DNA of 64,000 nucleotides from Phyllobacterium bourgognense (GTDB lineage Bacteria > Pseudomonadota > Alphaproteobacteria > Rhizobiales > Rhizobiaceae): positions 186,001 to 250,000 of the forward strand of contig NZ_QPJM01000006.1 of assembly GCF_003337575.1 (NCBI RefSeq). The letters are read 5' to 3'. Positions 53,747 to 62,487 of this stretch are shown piece by piece. The position numbers and the translations under genes were made by a program. Each line of letters opens with the position of its first letter. Within the stretch, counting starts at the first letter, position 1. The notes beneath the pieces were generated by a model, which worked only from the letters and a program-made list of their open reading frames with translations, ran no database searches and had not been told where the DNA came from.

Positions 53747-55318
53747 TCAGATCGTTTTCGCGGCCATCTCCTTGGCAATGTAGTCTGCTTGTCGAATTGC
53801 AAGACTGACAATCGTGAGCGTCGGGTTTTCCGCGCCACCGGTGGTGAACTGGCTGCCATCGGAGACGAACAGATTCTTGATGTCGTGGCTTTGGCCGTGC
53901 TTGTTCACTACCCCATCTTTGGCATTTTCGCTCATGCGATTTGTTCCAAGATTATGCGTTGACGGGTAAGGCGGCGTCGGGAAGATGCGGGTTGCGCCAA
54001 CGGCCTCGTATAGAGCCTTGCCCTGTTCGTATGCATGATCCCGCATGGCTATATCGTTCTTATGGTCGCTGAAATTCACATTGGCGATGGGGAGGCCGTA
54101 CTGATCCTTCTCACCCTTGTGCAAGGTGATCCGGTTGTCTTCCTGCGGCATGTCTTCACCAACGATCCATAGACCGGCCATATTCACATATTGGTCGAGC
54201 GCTGAAGTGAAAGAGCGTCCCCAACCACCGGGATCGAGAAAGGCTGCCATGAACGGGAGCCCGAGTGACAGCGTTTCCATTTCATAACCACCGACAAATC
54301 CCCGTGAAGGATCGTGGCGTGCCTCGTCGCGAATAATACCTGCCATTGTCGTGCCGCGATACATGTGCACCGGCTTTTCGAATATGCCGTATACCGATCC
54401 GGTCGTATGGCGCATATAGTTCCGGCCGACCTGGCCGGATGAATTGGCAAGACCATTGGGGAACGTGCTGGATTCGGAATTAAGCAATAGGCGTGGGCTT
54501 TCGATCGAATTGCCGGCAACGGCGACGATACGGGCCTTCTGCAACTGCTGCTTGCCATCTTTATCCGTGTAGAGAACGCCAGTTACCTTACCGCTCTTGT
54601 CGTGTTCGATCTTCTGGGCCATGGAGTTCGGACGAACTTCAAGCTTGCCCGTCTTTTCGCCCTTTGGAATTTCCGTATAGAGCGTCGACCACTTGGCACC
54701 CCACTTGCAGCCCTGGAAGCAGAATCCGGTCTGCTGGCAGGACATGCGATCGTCGCGCTCGGCAGAATTGATAGCCATATTGCCCGTATGGCACTCCTTG
54801 TAGCCAAGCTTGTCGGCACCAGCTTTGAGCACTTTGAAATTATTGTTGCCTGGCAGACCTGCAATCCCATTGGTGCGGGTTACGCCCATCTTGTCTTCCG
54901 CTTTGGCGTAATAAGGTTCAAGTTCTGCCAGTGTGATTGGCCAATCGAGCAGGCTTGCGCCTTTTACTTTGCCGTAGTGGGTCAGCGCCTTGAATTCATG
55001 GTCCTGAAAGCGAAGCGAAGCACCAGCCCAATGGGTCGTCGATCCGCCGACGGATTTGACGATCCAGGCGGGAAGGTTGGGGAAATCCTTGGCGACACGC
55101 CAATCGCCGGAAGTAGTCCGTTTGTCGACCCAGGCAAGCTGGCCGAAACTGTCCCATTCATTGTTGGTGAAGTCTTCATATTCGTGACGGGCGCCGGCTT
55201 CCAGAATGACGACGTCAATGCCTTTTTGTGCGAGTTCGTTGCCGAGCGTTCCGCCGCCCGCGCCAGAACCGATGATGACGACGACACTGTCGTCCTTAAG
55301 ATCATAAGGTGCAGCCAT
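53747..55318 (-). CDS. GMC-family dehydrogenase, flavoprotein large subunit
   Basis: A 523-residue FAD-dependent GMC oxidoreductase like the large subunit of gluconate 2-dehydrogenase or sorbitol dehydrogenase. The FAD-binding Rossmann motif is at about residues 11-35 (VVIIGSGAGGGTLGNELAQK). The C-terminal active-site region contains HNLGTNRMSENAKDGVVNKH. It has no signal peptide and is presumably carried across the membrane with its Tat-exported partner encoded 42 nt upstream. A cytochrome c subunit gene, usual in such operons, is not adjacent. Substrate is unknown; sugar alcohols or sugar acids are typical. Confidence 0.9.
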   Translation of the reverse strand: MAAPYDLKDDSVVVIIGSGAGGGTLGNELAQKGIDVVILEAGARHEYEDFTNNEWDSFGQLAWVDKRTTSGDWRVAKDFPNLPAWIVKSVGGSTTHWAGASLRFQDHEFKALTHYGKVKGASLLDWPITLAELEPYYAKAEDKMGVTRTNGIAGLPGNNNFKVLKAGADKLGYKECHTGNMAINSAERDDRMSCQQTGFCFQGCKWGAKWSTLYTEIPKGEKTGKLEVRPNSMAQKIEHDKSGKVTGVLYTDKDGKQQLQKARIVAVAGNSIESPRLLLNSESSTFPNGLANSSGQVGRNYMRHTTGSVYGIFEKPVHMYRGTTMAGIIRDEARHDPSRGFVGGYEMETLSLGLPFMAAFLDPGGWGRSFTSALDQYVNMAGLWIVGEDMPQEDNRITLHKGEKDQYGLPIANVNFSDHKNDIAMRDHAYEQGKALYEAVGATRIFPTPPYPSTHNLGTNRMSENAKDGVVNKHGQSHDIKNLFVSDGSQFTTGGAENPTLTIVSLAIRQADYIAKEMAAKTI

Positions 55319-55360
55319 GGTTTCCTCCCATTAGCTTAAAGTTCGTTGATTGCGCGCTAT

Positions 55361-55933
55361 TCACAGCCATTCGATGTCACCGAAGCCGCGGGCGATATAG
55401 CCGCCCTTCGAATAGGACTCGCCTTCATAACCAAACAGCGGCCAGATCTGCTCCTGATTGTAGAGGCCGGTGACAAGCCCGCCGCGAACGGTTTGAAAGA
55501 AAGGCGTGTCTTCAACTTTGCGAAGGATCGCCAGCCGGTCGTCTTCCCATCCAAGACCGATATAGCCGCCCTTGCCGGCGCGGTTGTCTAGATCGGCAAT
55601 GCCGTCTTCGATCATCTTCTTGGTCTTGGGGTCCTCTCCTGCCTTGGCGTCGTAGGGCTTGACTGCTATGGCATAGAAGCGGTCCGGAATATGGTCGTGT
55701 GGATAGATATCGCGCGCCAGCTGGATCAGGGTCGCCATGGTTTCTGGTTTGAGATTGGATGTCTCGAGACCCCAGGCGAATTGTGGATGGATTATCGAAC
55801 TGCCGCCGATGACGAGAATGGCGCCGAGGCTGACCGTACCGCCTTTCAACAGATCACGTCGCGATAATCCTTGTTTTTCAATTGGTTCCGGCGTGTCAGG
55901 TGCCGCCGCCTTGCGGTTGAAGATGGTAACCAT
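55361..55933 (-). CDS. Gluconate 2-dehydrogenase subunit 3 family protein (Tat-exported small subunit)
   Basis: 190 residues. A twin-arginine signal lies at about residues 22-50 (LSRRDLLKGGTVSLGAILVI), followed by the subunit 3 domain with LIQLARDIYPHDHIPDRFYA and the C-terminal SYSKGGYIARGFGDIEWL. In this enzyme class the small subunit provides the export signal for the flavoprotein encoded next (42 nt downstream). The ATG at 55933 is followed by a normal n-region. Confidence 0.9.
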   Translation of the reverse strand: MVTIFNRKAAAPDTPEPIEKQGLSRRDLLKGGTVSLGAILVIGGSSIIHPQFAWGLETSNLKPETMATLIQLARDIYPHDHIPDRFYAIAVKPYDAKAGEDPKTKKMIEDGIADLDNRAGKGGYIGLGWEDDRLAILRKVEDTPFFQTVRGGLVTGLYNQEQIWPLFGYEGESYSKGGYIARGFGDIEWL

Positions 55934-56029
55934 AGACTTCCTCCCTTGCTTGCTATCGGCATTCCGGCGGGAATTTCCGTCGGATGCCCTTGCTGGCTAA
56001 TGGCGTTCCTCCAACGCCATTGGCCGGTG

Positions 56030-56425
56030 TTACAAATACCGGCCTTGTCGTTCCAAAACCTCGATCTTGTAGCCATCCGGATCTTCGACGAAAAAAAACC
56101 GCGCCAGCATTGTGCCCTCGCGCTTGAATTCCACGATATCGCGTATCTTGAGTTGCTGTGCCTTCATGCGAACGTGCTCGGCGTCTAGATCGTCGACGCT
56201 AAAGGCTAAATGGCCATAGCCATCGCCAAGATCGTAGGGCTCGGTGCGCCCCTTGTTGATGGTCAGCTCGAGTTCGAAATCCGTCTCGCTGTTGCGCAAA
56301 TAGACCAGGGTGAAATTGTCGAAATCGAGCCTGTCCGCTACGTTCAAACCGAATGCAGACTTATAGAACGATCTCGACTTCTCTTCGTCGATAACACGGA
56401 TCATGGAATGAATGGCTTTTGCCAA
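56030..56425 (-). CDS. gloA: Lactoylglutathione lyase (glyoxalase I)
   Basis: It isomerises the methylglyoxal-glutathione hemithioacetal to S-lactoylglutathione. The 131-residue protein has the two βαβββ modules and the metal ligands in the expected places: His in AIHSMIRVID (residue 5), Glu in TDFELELTIN, His in GYGHLAFSVDD and Glu in GYKIEVLER. It ends 96 nt before the dehydrogenase small subunit gene on the same strand. Confidence 0.93.
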   Translation of the reverse strand: MAKAIHSMIRVIDEEKSRSFYKSAFGLNVADRLDFDNFTLVYLRNSETDFELELTINKGRTEPYDLGDGYGHLAFSVDDLDAEHVRMKAQQLKIRDIVEFKREGTMLARFFFVEDPDGYKIEVLERQGRYL

Positions 56426-56646
56426 AAGCTCCTCCTAACGAACGATATGCCGCCCGAAAACTATTGTTGCAGTGTCAGGGCTTGTCGGCGATTATGAGCT
56501 TGGGAGAACAGAAGTGGTGGCAATCGGCTACCACACCGCGATACGAGCGGAATAATTTTTGCCCATGATGCACTGACGCGCAAAATACCACCTTTGCGTA
56601 TGGGCGGCGAGCATCATTCAGGCGCTCTGGATGGGAGGTTCTTGGA

Positions 56647-56967
56647 ATGTGTAAGGTATTTGCAGAACAGGATCCGCAAGGCTATCGGCAGATCAATCGT
56701 TCTGTGCGCATTGGCGGACATTCGACAAGCATTCAACTCGAGGCAACGTTCTGGAAACTACTTGATGAGATCGCCGAGAGCCAGAATATGACCACACCAC
56801 GGTTCATCTCCACTCTCTACGACGAGGCACTGCAGGCGCAAGGAGAAATTCCGAATTTTGCCTCAATGCTTCGCACCACATGCGCGCTCTACCTGCGCGG
56901 CGTACGGGCCTGCGCGGAAACCGTGGTTGGGAAGAACCAAACCCTGATAGGCGAACATGCAGCCTAG
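56647..56967 (+). CDS. Ribbon-helix-helix domain protein
   Basis: A 106-residue protein with an RHH DNA-binding fold: a β strand (NRSVRIGGHSTSIQLEATFW) followed by two helices (KLLDEIAESQNM and TPRFISTLYDEA). It resembles the RHH_4 type found across alphaproteobacteria. The ATG is preceded by GGGAGGTTCTTGGA. The last 4 nt overlap the end of the convergent histidine kinase gene. A target operon is not evident. Confidence 0.85.
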   Translation: MCKVFAEQDPQGYRQINRSVRIGGHSTSIQLEATFWKLLDEIAESQNMTTPRFISTLYDEALQAQGEIPNFASMLRTTCALYLRGVRACAETVVGKNQTLIGEHAA

Positions 56968-58376
56968 GCAGGAATCCTGACAACTGCCCTCAAGCCGCCG
57001 GCGGGGCTTTCATCGAGGATAATGTCCCCGCCATGACTGCGGGCGATATCCAGTGCTATTGCTAGGCCCAGTCCTGTTCCGCTTGAATCCTGATTGCGTG
57101 CTTCATCCAGCCGGAAGAATGGCTTGAACACCTCATCACGCATCTCCTTCCGTATCCCTGGCCCATCGTCGTCGATCGTTATGGTCAGCCATCCGTCACG
57201 GTGATCTGCAGTAACGGACACGTTTTTCGCGTAGCGGAACGAATTCGATACCAGATTGGAAATCAGGCGGGAGAACGCATTCGGCCTAACTTGTATTTCC
57301 GGTTCACCGCGGATTTTTGACGTGAAGCCGCGTTCGTGAAGGATACCTTCTTCCCTCAGCTTGCCAAATAATCGCTCCAGATTGAAAGTGCCGGTCTCTT
57401 CCTCTGCCTCGCTGCGAGCGAAGGCGAGATAGCCCTCCAGCATCGATTGCATATCTTCGATGTCCTGCTCCATAGCTTCCGTGTCGACCCTGTTGCCGAC
57501 GAGAGCGAGCTGGAGCTTGAAGCGGGTCAGGATCGTGCGCAGGTCATGGCTGACGCCACTCAACATCGTTGTGCGCTGCTCGATTTGCCGCTCAATACGC
57601 TCGCGCATGACGATAAAAGCTGCGCCGGCCCTGCGTACCTCTTCGGCACCGCGCGGTTTGAAATCTGGGGGGCCGGCACGGCCCTTGCCGAAACTATCGG
57701 CGGCGGTGGCAAGCTGTTGAATTGGCTTGATCTGGTTGCGCAGGAAAAGGATAGCGATGGCAAGCAAAACGAGGGCGGAACCCGCCATCCAGACAAGGAA
57801 TATCAGCGTGTTGGATGCATAGGCCTGGCTGCGGCGTGCAAAGACCCGCAAGACTTTGTTGTCGAGCTGGATGCGGATTTCAACCAGATCGGAATCGCCG
57901 ATCGTGTCGATCCAGAACGGACGGTTGATCTGCTTGGTGATCTCTTCGCTCAGAATACTATCGAGAATTGAGAAGAAGGGTTTGGGGCCAGGTGCGGGCA
58001 GGGGATCGGCGGGCAGGATCGATATATTAAGCGATAGTCTTTCGCGCGAAATGCGGATCAGGTTTTCATAGGCTGGATCTTGAGGATAGGTCTCCATGAG
58101 ATCAATGATACCGGCAATGTCGCGCACAACGGCCGTCGATAGGCGCTGTGTCACGGTTTGCCAGTGCCTCTCCATGAAGACAAATGCAATCAGCGATTGC
58201 AATAAGACCATAGGAGCAATGATGATAATCAGTGAGCGTGCGTAGAGCCGCTTGGGCATCCAGTGCGCCAGCCAGCGCGTGAATTTTCGCCAAGGGCCCA
58301 GCAATGTACTTCGCCGACGCCGCCAGTGGCGCTTCCTGACTGCCAATGCGCGTTTCGCGGTATCCGTCGGTGCCAT
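56964..58376 (-). CDS. Membrane sensor histidine kinase (EnvZ-like)
   Basis: A 470-residue HK. The N-terminus is very basic, then come a membrane segment at about 46-67, a periplasmic sensor domain of about 120 residues, a second membrane segment at about 190-213, HAMP, the phosphoacceptor His 277 (GVSHDLRTILTRFKLQ), and the catalytic domain with N box (LISNLVSNSFRYAKN), DDGPGI and GTGLGLAIA. The layout is that of EnvZ-type kinases. Its partner is the response regulator encoded 39 nt upstream. The signal sensed is unknown. Confidence 0.92.
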   Translation of the reverse strand: MAPTDTAKRALAVRKRHWRRRRSTLLGPWRKFTRWLAHWMPKRLYARSLIIIIAPMVLLQSLIAFVFMERHWQTVTQRLSTAVVRDIAGIIDLMETYPQDPAYENLIRISRERLSLNISILPADPLPAPGPKPFFSILDSILSEEITKQINRPFWIDTIGDSDLVEIRIQLDNKVLRVFARRSQAYASNTLIFLVWMAGSALVLLAIAILFLRNQIKPIQQLATAADSFGKGRAGPPDFKPRGAEEVRRAGAAFIVMRERIERQIEQRTTMLSGVSHDLRTILTRFKLQLALVGNRVDTEAMEQDIEDMQSMLEGYLAFARSEAEEETGTFNLERLFGKLREEGILHERGFTSKIRGEPEIQVRPNAFSRLISNLVSNSFRYAKNVSVTADHRDGWLTITIDDDGPGIRKEMRDEVFKPFFRLDEARNQDSSGTGLGLAIALDIARSHGGDIILDESPAGGLRAVVRIPA

Positions 58377-58415
58377 CTATCCAGTATCCGCTTGCGCATT
58401 GAAATGGGCGGATCG

Positions 58416-59117
58416 CTACTCCACGCTTAGTTTATAGCCGACGCCCCGCACCGTCTGCAACCAAACTGGGTTTGCCGGATCATTTTCAATCTTGCGGCGC
58501 AGGCGGTTTATCTGCACGTCGATCGTCCGCTCGCCCACATCGCCTTCCTGTCCGGTTAATTCGTGACGTGGGACGGTTTCACCGGCGCGTGCAGCGAAAA
58601 TTGCCATTATATCCTGCTCACGGTCTGTCAGTCGGATCATTTCACCTGAGCGCTTGAGTTCGCGCTTCGCGATGACGAATGTGTAGGGTCCAAAGACGAT
58701 CTGTTCAATCTTCGCTTGCGTTGCCGGAGCGCCACGCCGAAGGATGTTGTTGATCCGCAGGATCAGCTCGCGCGGATCAAAAGGCTTTGGCAGGTAATCA
58801 TCGGCGCCTGCTTCCAGACCGGTAATACGGCTGTCGGTCTCCGAGAGCGCCGTGAGCATGAGTATTGGTACGTTCTTTTCCTCACGCAGCGACTGGGTCA
58901 GGGCGACGCCGCTTTCTCCTGGCATCATCACGTCGAGGATCAGAAGATCATAGTCGATCCCGGCCAGCTTGCGCCGAGCCTCATCGGCATTGGCAGCCAC
59001 CGTAATGCGAAAACCGCTGCCAGTAAGATACTGCGACAGTAGATTTCGAATTCGGGTGTCGTCATCGACAATAAGCAGGTGTGGTGCATCGTCTGAAAGC
59101 AGTTCGTCACTCACCAA
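58416..59117 (-). CDS. OmpR-family response regulator (PetR-like)
   Basis: A 233-residue protein: receiver domain (about 12-125) with phosphoacceptor Asp 62 in LLILDVMMPGESG and the acidic pocket VDDD, then a winged-helix DNA-binding domain (about 140-230) with the GERTIDVQINRLRRKIE recognition region. The arrangement MarR regulator, OmpR regulator, EnvZ-like kinase is reminiscent of petP-petR of Rhodobacter capsulatus, where petR lies upstream of the bc1 operon and is needed for its function. The link is by analogy only. Confidence 0.93.
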   Translation of the reverse strand: MVSDELLSDDAPHLLIVDDDTRIRNLLSQYLTGSGFRITVAANADEARRKLAGIDYDLLILDVMMPGESGVALTQSLREEKNVPILMLTALSETDSRITGLEAGADDYLPKPFDPRELILRINNILRRGAPATQAKIEQIVFGPYTFVIAKRELKRSGEMIRLTDREQDIMAIFAARAGETVPRHELTGQEGDVGERTIDVQINRLRRKIENDPANPVWLQTVRGVGYKLSVE

Positions 59118-59169
59118 TGTATTCCTCTTTTTTCGCGGACATTCGTCCTCCCTTTTCGTAAAACTTGTT

Positions 59170-59673
59170 TTATCCTGCCTTCGGCAGACTGTCGATCTGC
59201 TGCCATCGAGCGGGATTCACCATCGCCTTAAGGAAATGCTCGATCACCGACCGGTCGGTATCACCGATCTGCTCCAATGCACTGGTAATGCGGCGTGATT
59301 GCGGTGCAGCTAGTTCCAGCGCCAGTTCGCGACCCTTTGGTGTTGGATAGAGCTCGCGCTGGCGCCTGTCGCGAGGTCCGGTAATTTGAGCCACATGATC
59401 CGTATCGATCAGTTGCTTGAGCACGCGGGCGAGGCTTTGCTTGGTGATCTGCAAAACATCCAGCAATTCCGCGACGGTCATTCCCGGCTTACGATTGATG
59501 AAATACAGCACGCGGTGGTGCGCGCGGCCAAATTCAAGCTTTTCCAGTATCATGTCGGGATCAGCGGTGAAGTCGCGATAGGCGAAGAAAAACAGCTCGA
59601 TAATATCGAGTTGGCTTGCATCTTTTTGGGTGAGGGCTGTCTCAATATGCCGCTCTGGTGTATAAGATTTCAT
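59170..59673 (-). CDS. MarR-family transcriptional regulator (PetP-like)
   Basis: A 167-residue protein with the MarR winged helix: GRAHHRVLYFINRKPGMTVA, the recognition helix ITKQSLARVLKQLIDTDHV and the wing RDRRQRELYPTPKG. The C-terminal helices form the dimer interface. It starts the leftward regulatory transcript followed by the response regulator (52 nt) and kinase. It is divergent from ilvE across a 249-nt AT-rich region where it may bind. Confidence 0.9.
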   Translation of the reverse strand: MKSYTPERHIETALTQKDASQLDIIELFFFAYRDFTADPDMILEKLEFGRAHHRVLYFINRKPGMTVAELLDVLQITKQSLARVLKQLIDTDHVAQITGPRDRRQRELYPTPKGRELALELAAPQSRRITSALEQIGDTDRSVIEHFLKAMVNPARWQQIDSLPKAG

Positions 59674-59712
59674 ACAGTGTTCCCGCTCTTGCTGAAAAAT
59701 ATGTCAGTCTTG

Positions 59713-59741
59713 TTGACTTAATTTTAGACTGCTGATAATTT
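59713..59741 (+). promoter_or_regulatory. Candidate promoter for ilvE
   Basis: TTGACT (59713-59718) and TAATTT (59736-59741) are spaced by 17 bp in an AT-rich part of the marR-ilvE divergent region. The implied 5' UTR is about 175 nt. Confidence 0.35.
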
Positions 59742-59922
59742 TTGACAAGCTGTTGGCCACATTTTGAATTAACCGCAAAGCCGATAGGCGTGTCTGAGAC
59801 ATTTTTCTCATTCAACCGCTTATTGTGTTGGTGGGCAATGGTACACCAATTGGTAATCGGGACCAGTTGGCGGACACATCAGACCCGCAAAATTATCAGG
59901 AATCAAACGCCTGGAGGAAAAC

Positions 59923-60813
59923 ATGGCATCCGTTCCATTCGACCAGCTTGAAGGTTATATCTGGATGAACGGCGAATTCGTTCGCTGGGCGGACGCAAAG
60001 GTCCATGTGCTTACCCATGGCTTGCATTATGCCAGTTCGGTTTTTGAGGGTGAGCGGGCTTATGGCGGCGAGATATTCAAACTCAACGAGCACACCGAGC
60101 GTTTGCATGAGTCAGCACGCATTCTTGGCTTCAAAATACCTTATGCCATTGAAGAACTGAATGACGCGAGCCGCAAACTATTGGCCAAACAAGGCTTCCA
60201 GGATGCCTATATCCGGCCTGTGGCCTGGCGCGGTAGTGAGTCAATGGGCGTTTCTGCCCAAGCAAACAAGATCAACGTTGCCATCGCTATCTGGCAGTGG
60301 CCAAGTTATTTCGATCCGGCCCAGAAGCTCAAGGGCATTCGCCTGGATCTCGCGGAATATCGCCGTCCTGACCCAAAAACCGCGCCATCGAAATCCAAGG
60401 CAGCCGGTCTATATATGATATGCACGATTTCCAAGCATGCGGCGGAGGCAAAGGGGTATGCTGACGCACTAATGCTCGATTGGCGTGGACAAGTTGCTGA
60501 AGCAACTGGCGCGAACGTGTTTTTCGTCAAGGACGGAGTTATCCATACGCCGATCCCCGATTGCTTCCTTGATGGCATCACGCGCCGGACAGTCATCGAT
60601 TTGGCAAAGCGCCGCGGTTATGAAGTTGTCGAGCGTGTTATCATGCCCGAAGAACTGGAGGCTTTCGAGCAATGCTTCCTGACGGGGACAGCCGCGGAAG
60701 TTACGCCGGTGGCGGAAATTGGCTCTTACCGTTTCACCGTTGGCGAGATCGCAGCTAATCTGATGAATGATTACGCAGCAGAAGTAATGCCAAAGAAAGC
60801 CGCAGCTGAGTAA
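59923..60813 (+). CDS. ilvE: Branched-chain amino-acid aminotransferase
   Basis: A fold-type IV PLP enzyme that exchanges amino groups between Glu and Leu, Ile or Val. The 296-residue protein begins MNGEFVRWADAKVHVLTHGL, with YASSVFEGERAY and RPVAWRGSE. The PLP Lys region is APSKSKAAGLY and the phosphate-binding loop LTGTAAEVTPV. A strong GGAGGAAAAC site precedes the ATG. It is a single gene followed by a terminator. Confidence 0.95.
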   Translation: MASVPFDQLEGYIWMNGEFVRWADAKVHVLTHGLHYASSVFEGERAYGGEIFKLNEHTERLHESARILGFKIPYAIEELNDASRKLLAKQGFQDAYIRPVAWRGSESMGVSAQANKINVAIAIWQWPSYFDPAQKLKGIRLDLAEYRRPDPKTAPSKSKAAGLYMICTISKHAAEAKGYADALMLDWRGQVAEATGANVFFVKDGVIHTPIPDCFLDGITRRTVIDLAKRRGYEVVERVIMPEELEAFEQCFLTGTAAEVTPVAEIGSYRFTVGEIAANLMNDYAAEVMPKKAAAE

Positions 60814-60836
60814 CAGCTGGACAAAACGAAGAAGTG

Positions 60837-60873
60837 AACTTGATACCTGCGCTATGAGGTATCAAGTTGTTTG
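60837..60873 (+). terminator. Terminator after ilvE
   Basis: AACTTGATACC (60837-60847) and GGTATCAAGTT (60858-60868) form a perfect 11-bp stem with a 10-nt loop, then GTTTGA. The T-run is short. Confidence 0.65.
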
Positions 60874-60947
60874 ACATTGATTAAAACTTAGTCATCATGA
60901 TGCATGTCAGGCATGAGTCTGGCATGAAACGTTGACGGGGTACAATC

Positions 60948-61259
60948 ATGGAAGCGCTTCTTCCTATTATTATCCAGCTTATCTCGGGTGGTGTCGGCGG
61001 AAATATTGTCGGCGGTCTTCTAAAAAACCTGAGTCTAGGTACGACCGGAAACACAGTTGCTGGTGGTATCGGCGGCCTTGTTGGTGGTTACCTGACGCAA
61101 TTCCTTGGCGCCGGCGGTGCCGAGGTGGTAGCAAATGCAGCGGCGTCCTCCGGGCTTGATATCGGATCGATCATCGGTCAGATAGCCGGCGGTGGTGTCG
61201 GTGGTATCATCTTGACTGCAATCGTCGGCTTCATCAAGAATTCGATGGCAAAGGCCTGA
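60948..61259 (+). CDS. Small glycine-zipper hydrophobic protein (103 aa)
   Basis: An extremely hydrophobic, glycine-rich protein with repeated GxxxG-type spacing (LISGGVGGNIVGGLLKN; AGGIGGLVGGYLTQFLGAGG; IAGGGVGGIILTAIVGFIKN). Three to four segments could insert in a membrane and pack through glycine zippers. There is no signal peptide. TTGACA lies at 60871, about 77 nt upstream, and a strong terminator follows, so it is probably its own transcript. I do not know the function; small hydrophobic proteins of this kind are common and unannotated in rhizobia. Confidence 0.75.
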   Translation: MEALLPIIIQLISGGVGGNIVGGLLKNLSLGTTGNTVAGGIGGLVGGYLTQFLGAGGAEVVANAAASSGLDIGSIIGQIAGGGVGGIILTAIVGFIKNSMAKA

Positions 61260-61294
61260 TCGATATCATCAACAACGAAATCAACTGTTTTTCT

Positions 61295-61318
61295 AGGGCG
61301 GCACACGGCCGCCCTTTT
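61295..61318 (+). terminator. Rho-independent terminator after the glycine-zipper gene
   Basis: AGGGCGGC (61295-61302) pairs with GCCGCCCT (61308-61315) with a 5-nt loop, followed by TTTT. It lies 36 nt after the stop. Confidence 0.8.
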
Positions 61319-61380
61319 CATTTGAGTCGTTATTGTCCTACATATTGATCCAAGTAATGTATCGCACAGGGTTTGGTAAC

Positions 61381-62028
61381 ATGGGACAATTGCAGGCCGG
61401 TATTATTCCCGTCACGGCCTTCCAGCAGAATTGCACGATCCTTTTTGACAGCGAGGACAAGCATGGCGTGCTCGTTGATCCGGGCGGCGACAACGATCAA
61501 ATATTGAATGCCATCCGTTCAAATGGCATCACGGTAGAGGCAATCTGGATTACACACGGGCATATCGATCACGCTGCCGGTGCAATGGATATGAAGGATG
61601 CGCTTGAGGTCAATATTATCGGGCCAAATGAGGCCGATCGGTTTCTGTTGGACAGCCTTGTATCCAAGGCACTGAAATATGGCATCACAGACAAGGTCCG
61701 CAATTGTGTGCCGGATCGCTGGCTGAAGGACGGTGATACCGTATCTTTCGGATCGCATATCTTCGAAGTATTACATTGTCCGGGTCATGCACCCGGCCAT
61801 GTCGTTTATTTTAACAGGGCGGCGAAATTTGCACAGGTTGGGGATGTGCTCTTCAATGGTTCGGTGGGGCGAACAGACCTTGAAGGCGGCGATCATGCCG
61901 CCCTGATCAACTCCATCAAGACCAAGCTCTTGCCGCTCGGTGATGACATCGGTTTCATCTGCGGACATGGCCCCGGAGGCCGCTTTGGCGAAGAACGCCG
62001 CACCAACCCATTCTTGAATGAAGCATAA
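61381..62028 (+). CDS. Metallo-beta-lactamase-fold hydrolase (glyoxalase II-like)
   Basis: 215 residues from ATG 61381 (MGQLQAGIIPVTAFQQNCTI); the frame opens 16 codons earlier but without family similarity. The binuclear metal site is THGHIDHAAG, followed by HCPGHAPGH and the Asp of QVGDVLFNGSVGRTD, ending with CGHGPGG. The short YcbL-like type hydrolyses thioesters such as S-lactoylglutathione, but the chain lacks the C-terminal glutathione-binding domain of classical GloB, so the substrate is uncertain. gloA is 5 kb away. Confidence 0.9.
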   Translation: MGQLQAGIIPVTAFQQNCTILFDSEDKHGVLVDPGGDNDQILNAIRSNGITVEAIWITHGHIDHAAGAMDMKDALEVNIIGPNEADRFLLDSLVSKALKYGITDKVRNCVPDRWLKDGDTVSFGSHIFEVLHCPGHAPGHVVYFNRAAKFAQVGDVLFNGSVGRTDLEGGDHAALINSIKTKLLPLGDDIGFICGHGPGGRFGEERRTNPFLNEA

Positions 62029-62053
62029 AAAAGCCGCCGGATGACCGGCGGCT
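62026..62053 (-). terminator. Terminator of the BA14K gene (leftward)
   Basis: AGCCGCCGG (62032-62040) and CCGGCGGCT (62045-62053) form a perfect 9-bp stem with a 4-nt loop. The A-run at 62026-62031 is a T-run on the minus strand. It overlaps the stop of the convergent MBL gene, so it may serve both. Confidence 0.8.
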
Positions 62054-62076
62054 CGTCAAACGCGAATGATTGCAAA

Positions 62077-62487
62077 TCAGTTGGCGTTGCAGAAATAGTC
62101 GCGTCCATCGTAACCGCGGAATGTACCCGTCTCCGGATTGAACGAGCGATAGCGGTCGGCACAATAGCGATACCATGAAGGTGACCAGGGCTGTGCGCCG
62201 CCGTAGTAACGAGGGGCTACTTCACGATAGACCCGCACAGGGCGACGGTAGTAGCCGTCATCATAATCCCGATATATCGGCTCAGCCGGTTGGGCAAGTG
62301 CGCTGCCAAGCAAAGCGCCTGCTGCAAGGCCAACTGCGCCGGCCGCCCATGCGTCGCTGTTATTGTCATGATAGCGATGACGGTACCGATCGCCACGCCA
62401 GCTGTCGGCCGAGGCCGATGTCAGAGGAACCGCGACCGTCGCAAATGCAGCGGTTGCAAGAATGGCAATCTTCATACCCTTGTTCAT
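62077..62487 (-). CDS. BA14K family exported protein
   Basis: 136 residues: a signal peptide (about 1-28, ending SASA), a Tyr/Arg/Asp-rich linker with a short hydrophobic Gly/Ala segment (WAAGAVGLAAGALLGSALA), and the C-terminal BA14K motif (WYRYCADRYRSFNPETGTF, then GYDGRDYFC). BA14K was described as an immunoreactive, lectin-like Brucella protein, and the motif is spread through Hyphomicrobiales. The function of this paralogue is unknown. Confidence 0.92.
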   Translation of the reverse strand: MNKGMKIAILATAAFATVAVPLTSASADSWRGDRYRHRYHDNNSDAWAAGAVGLAAGALLGSALAQPAEPIYRDYDDGYYRRPVRVYREVAPRYYGGAQPWSPSWYRYCADRYRSFNPETGTFRGYDGRDYFCNAN

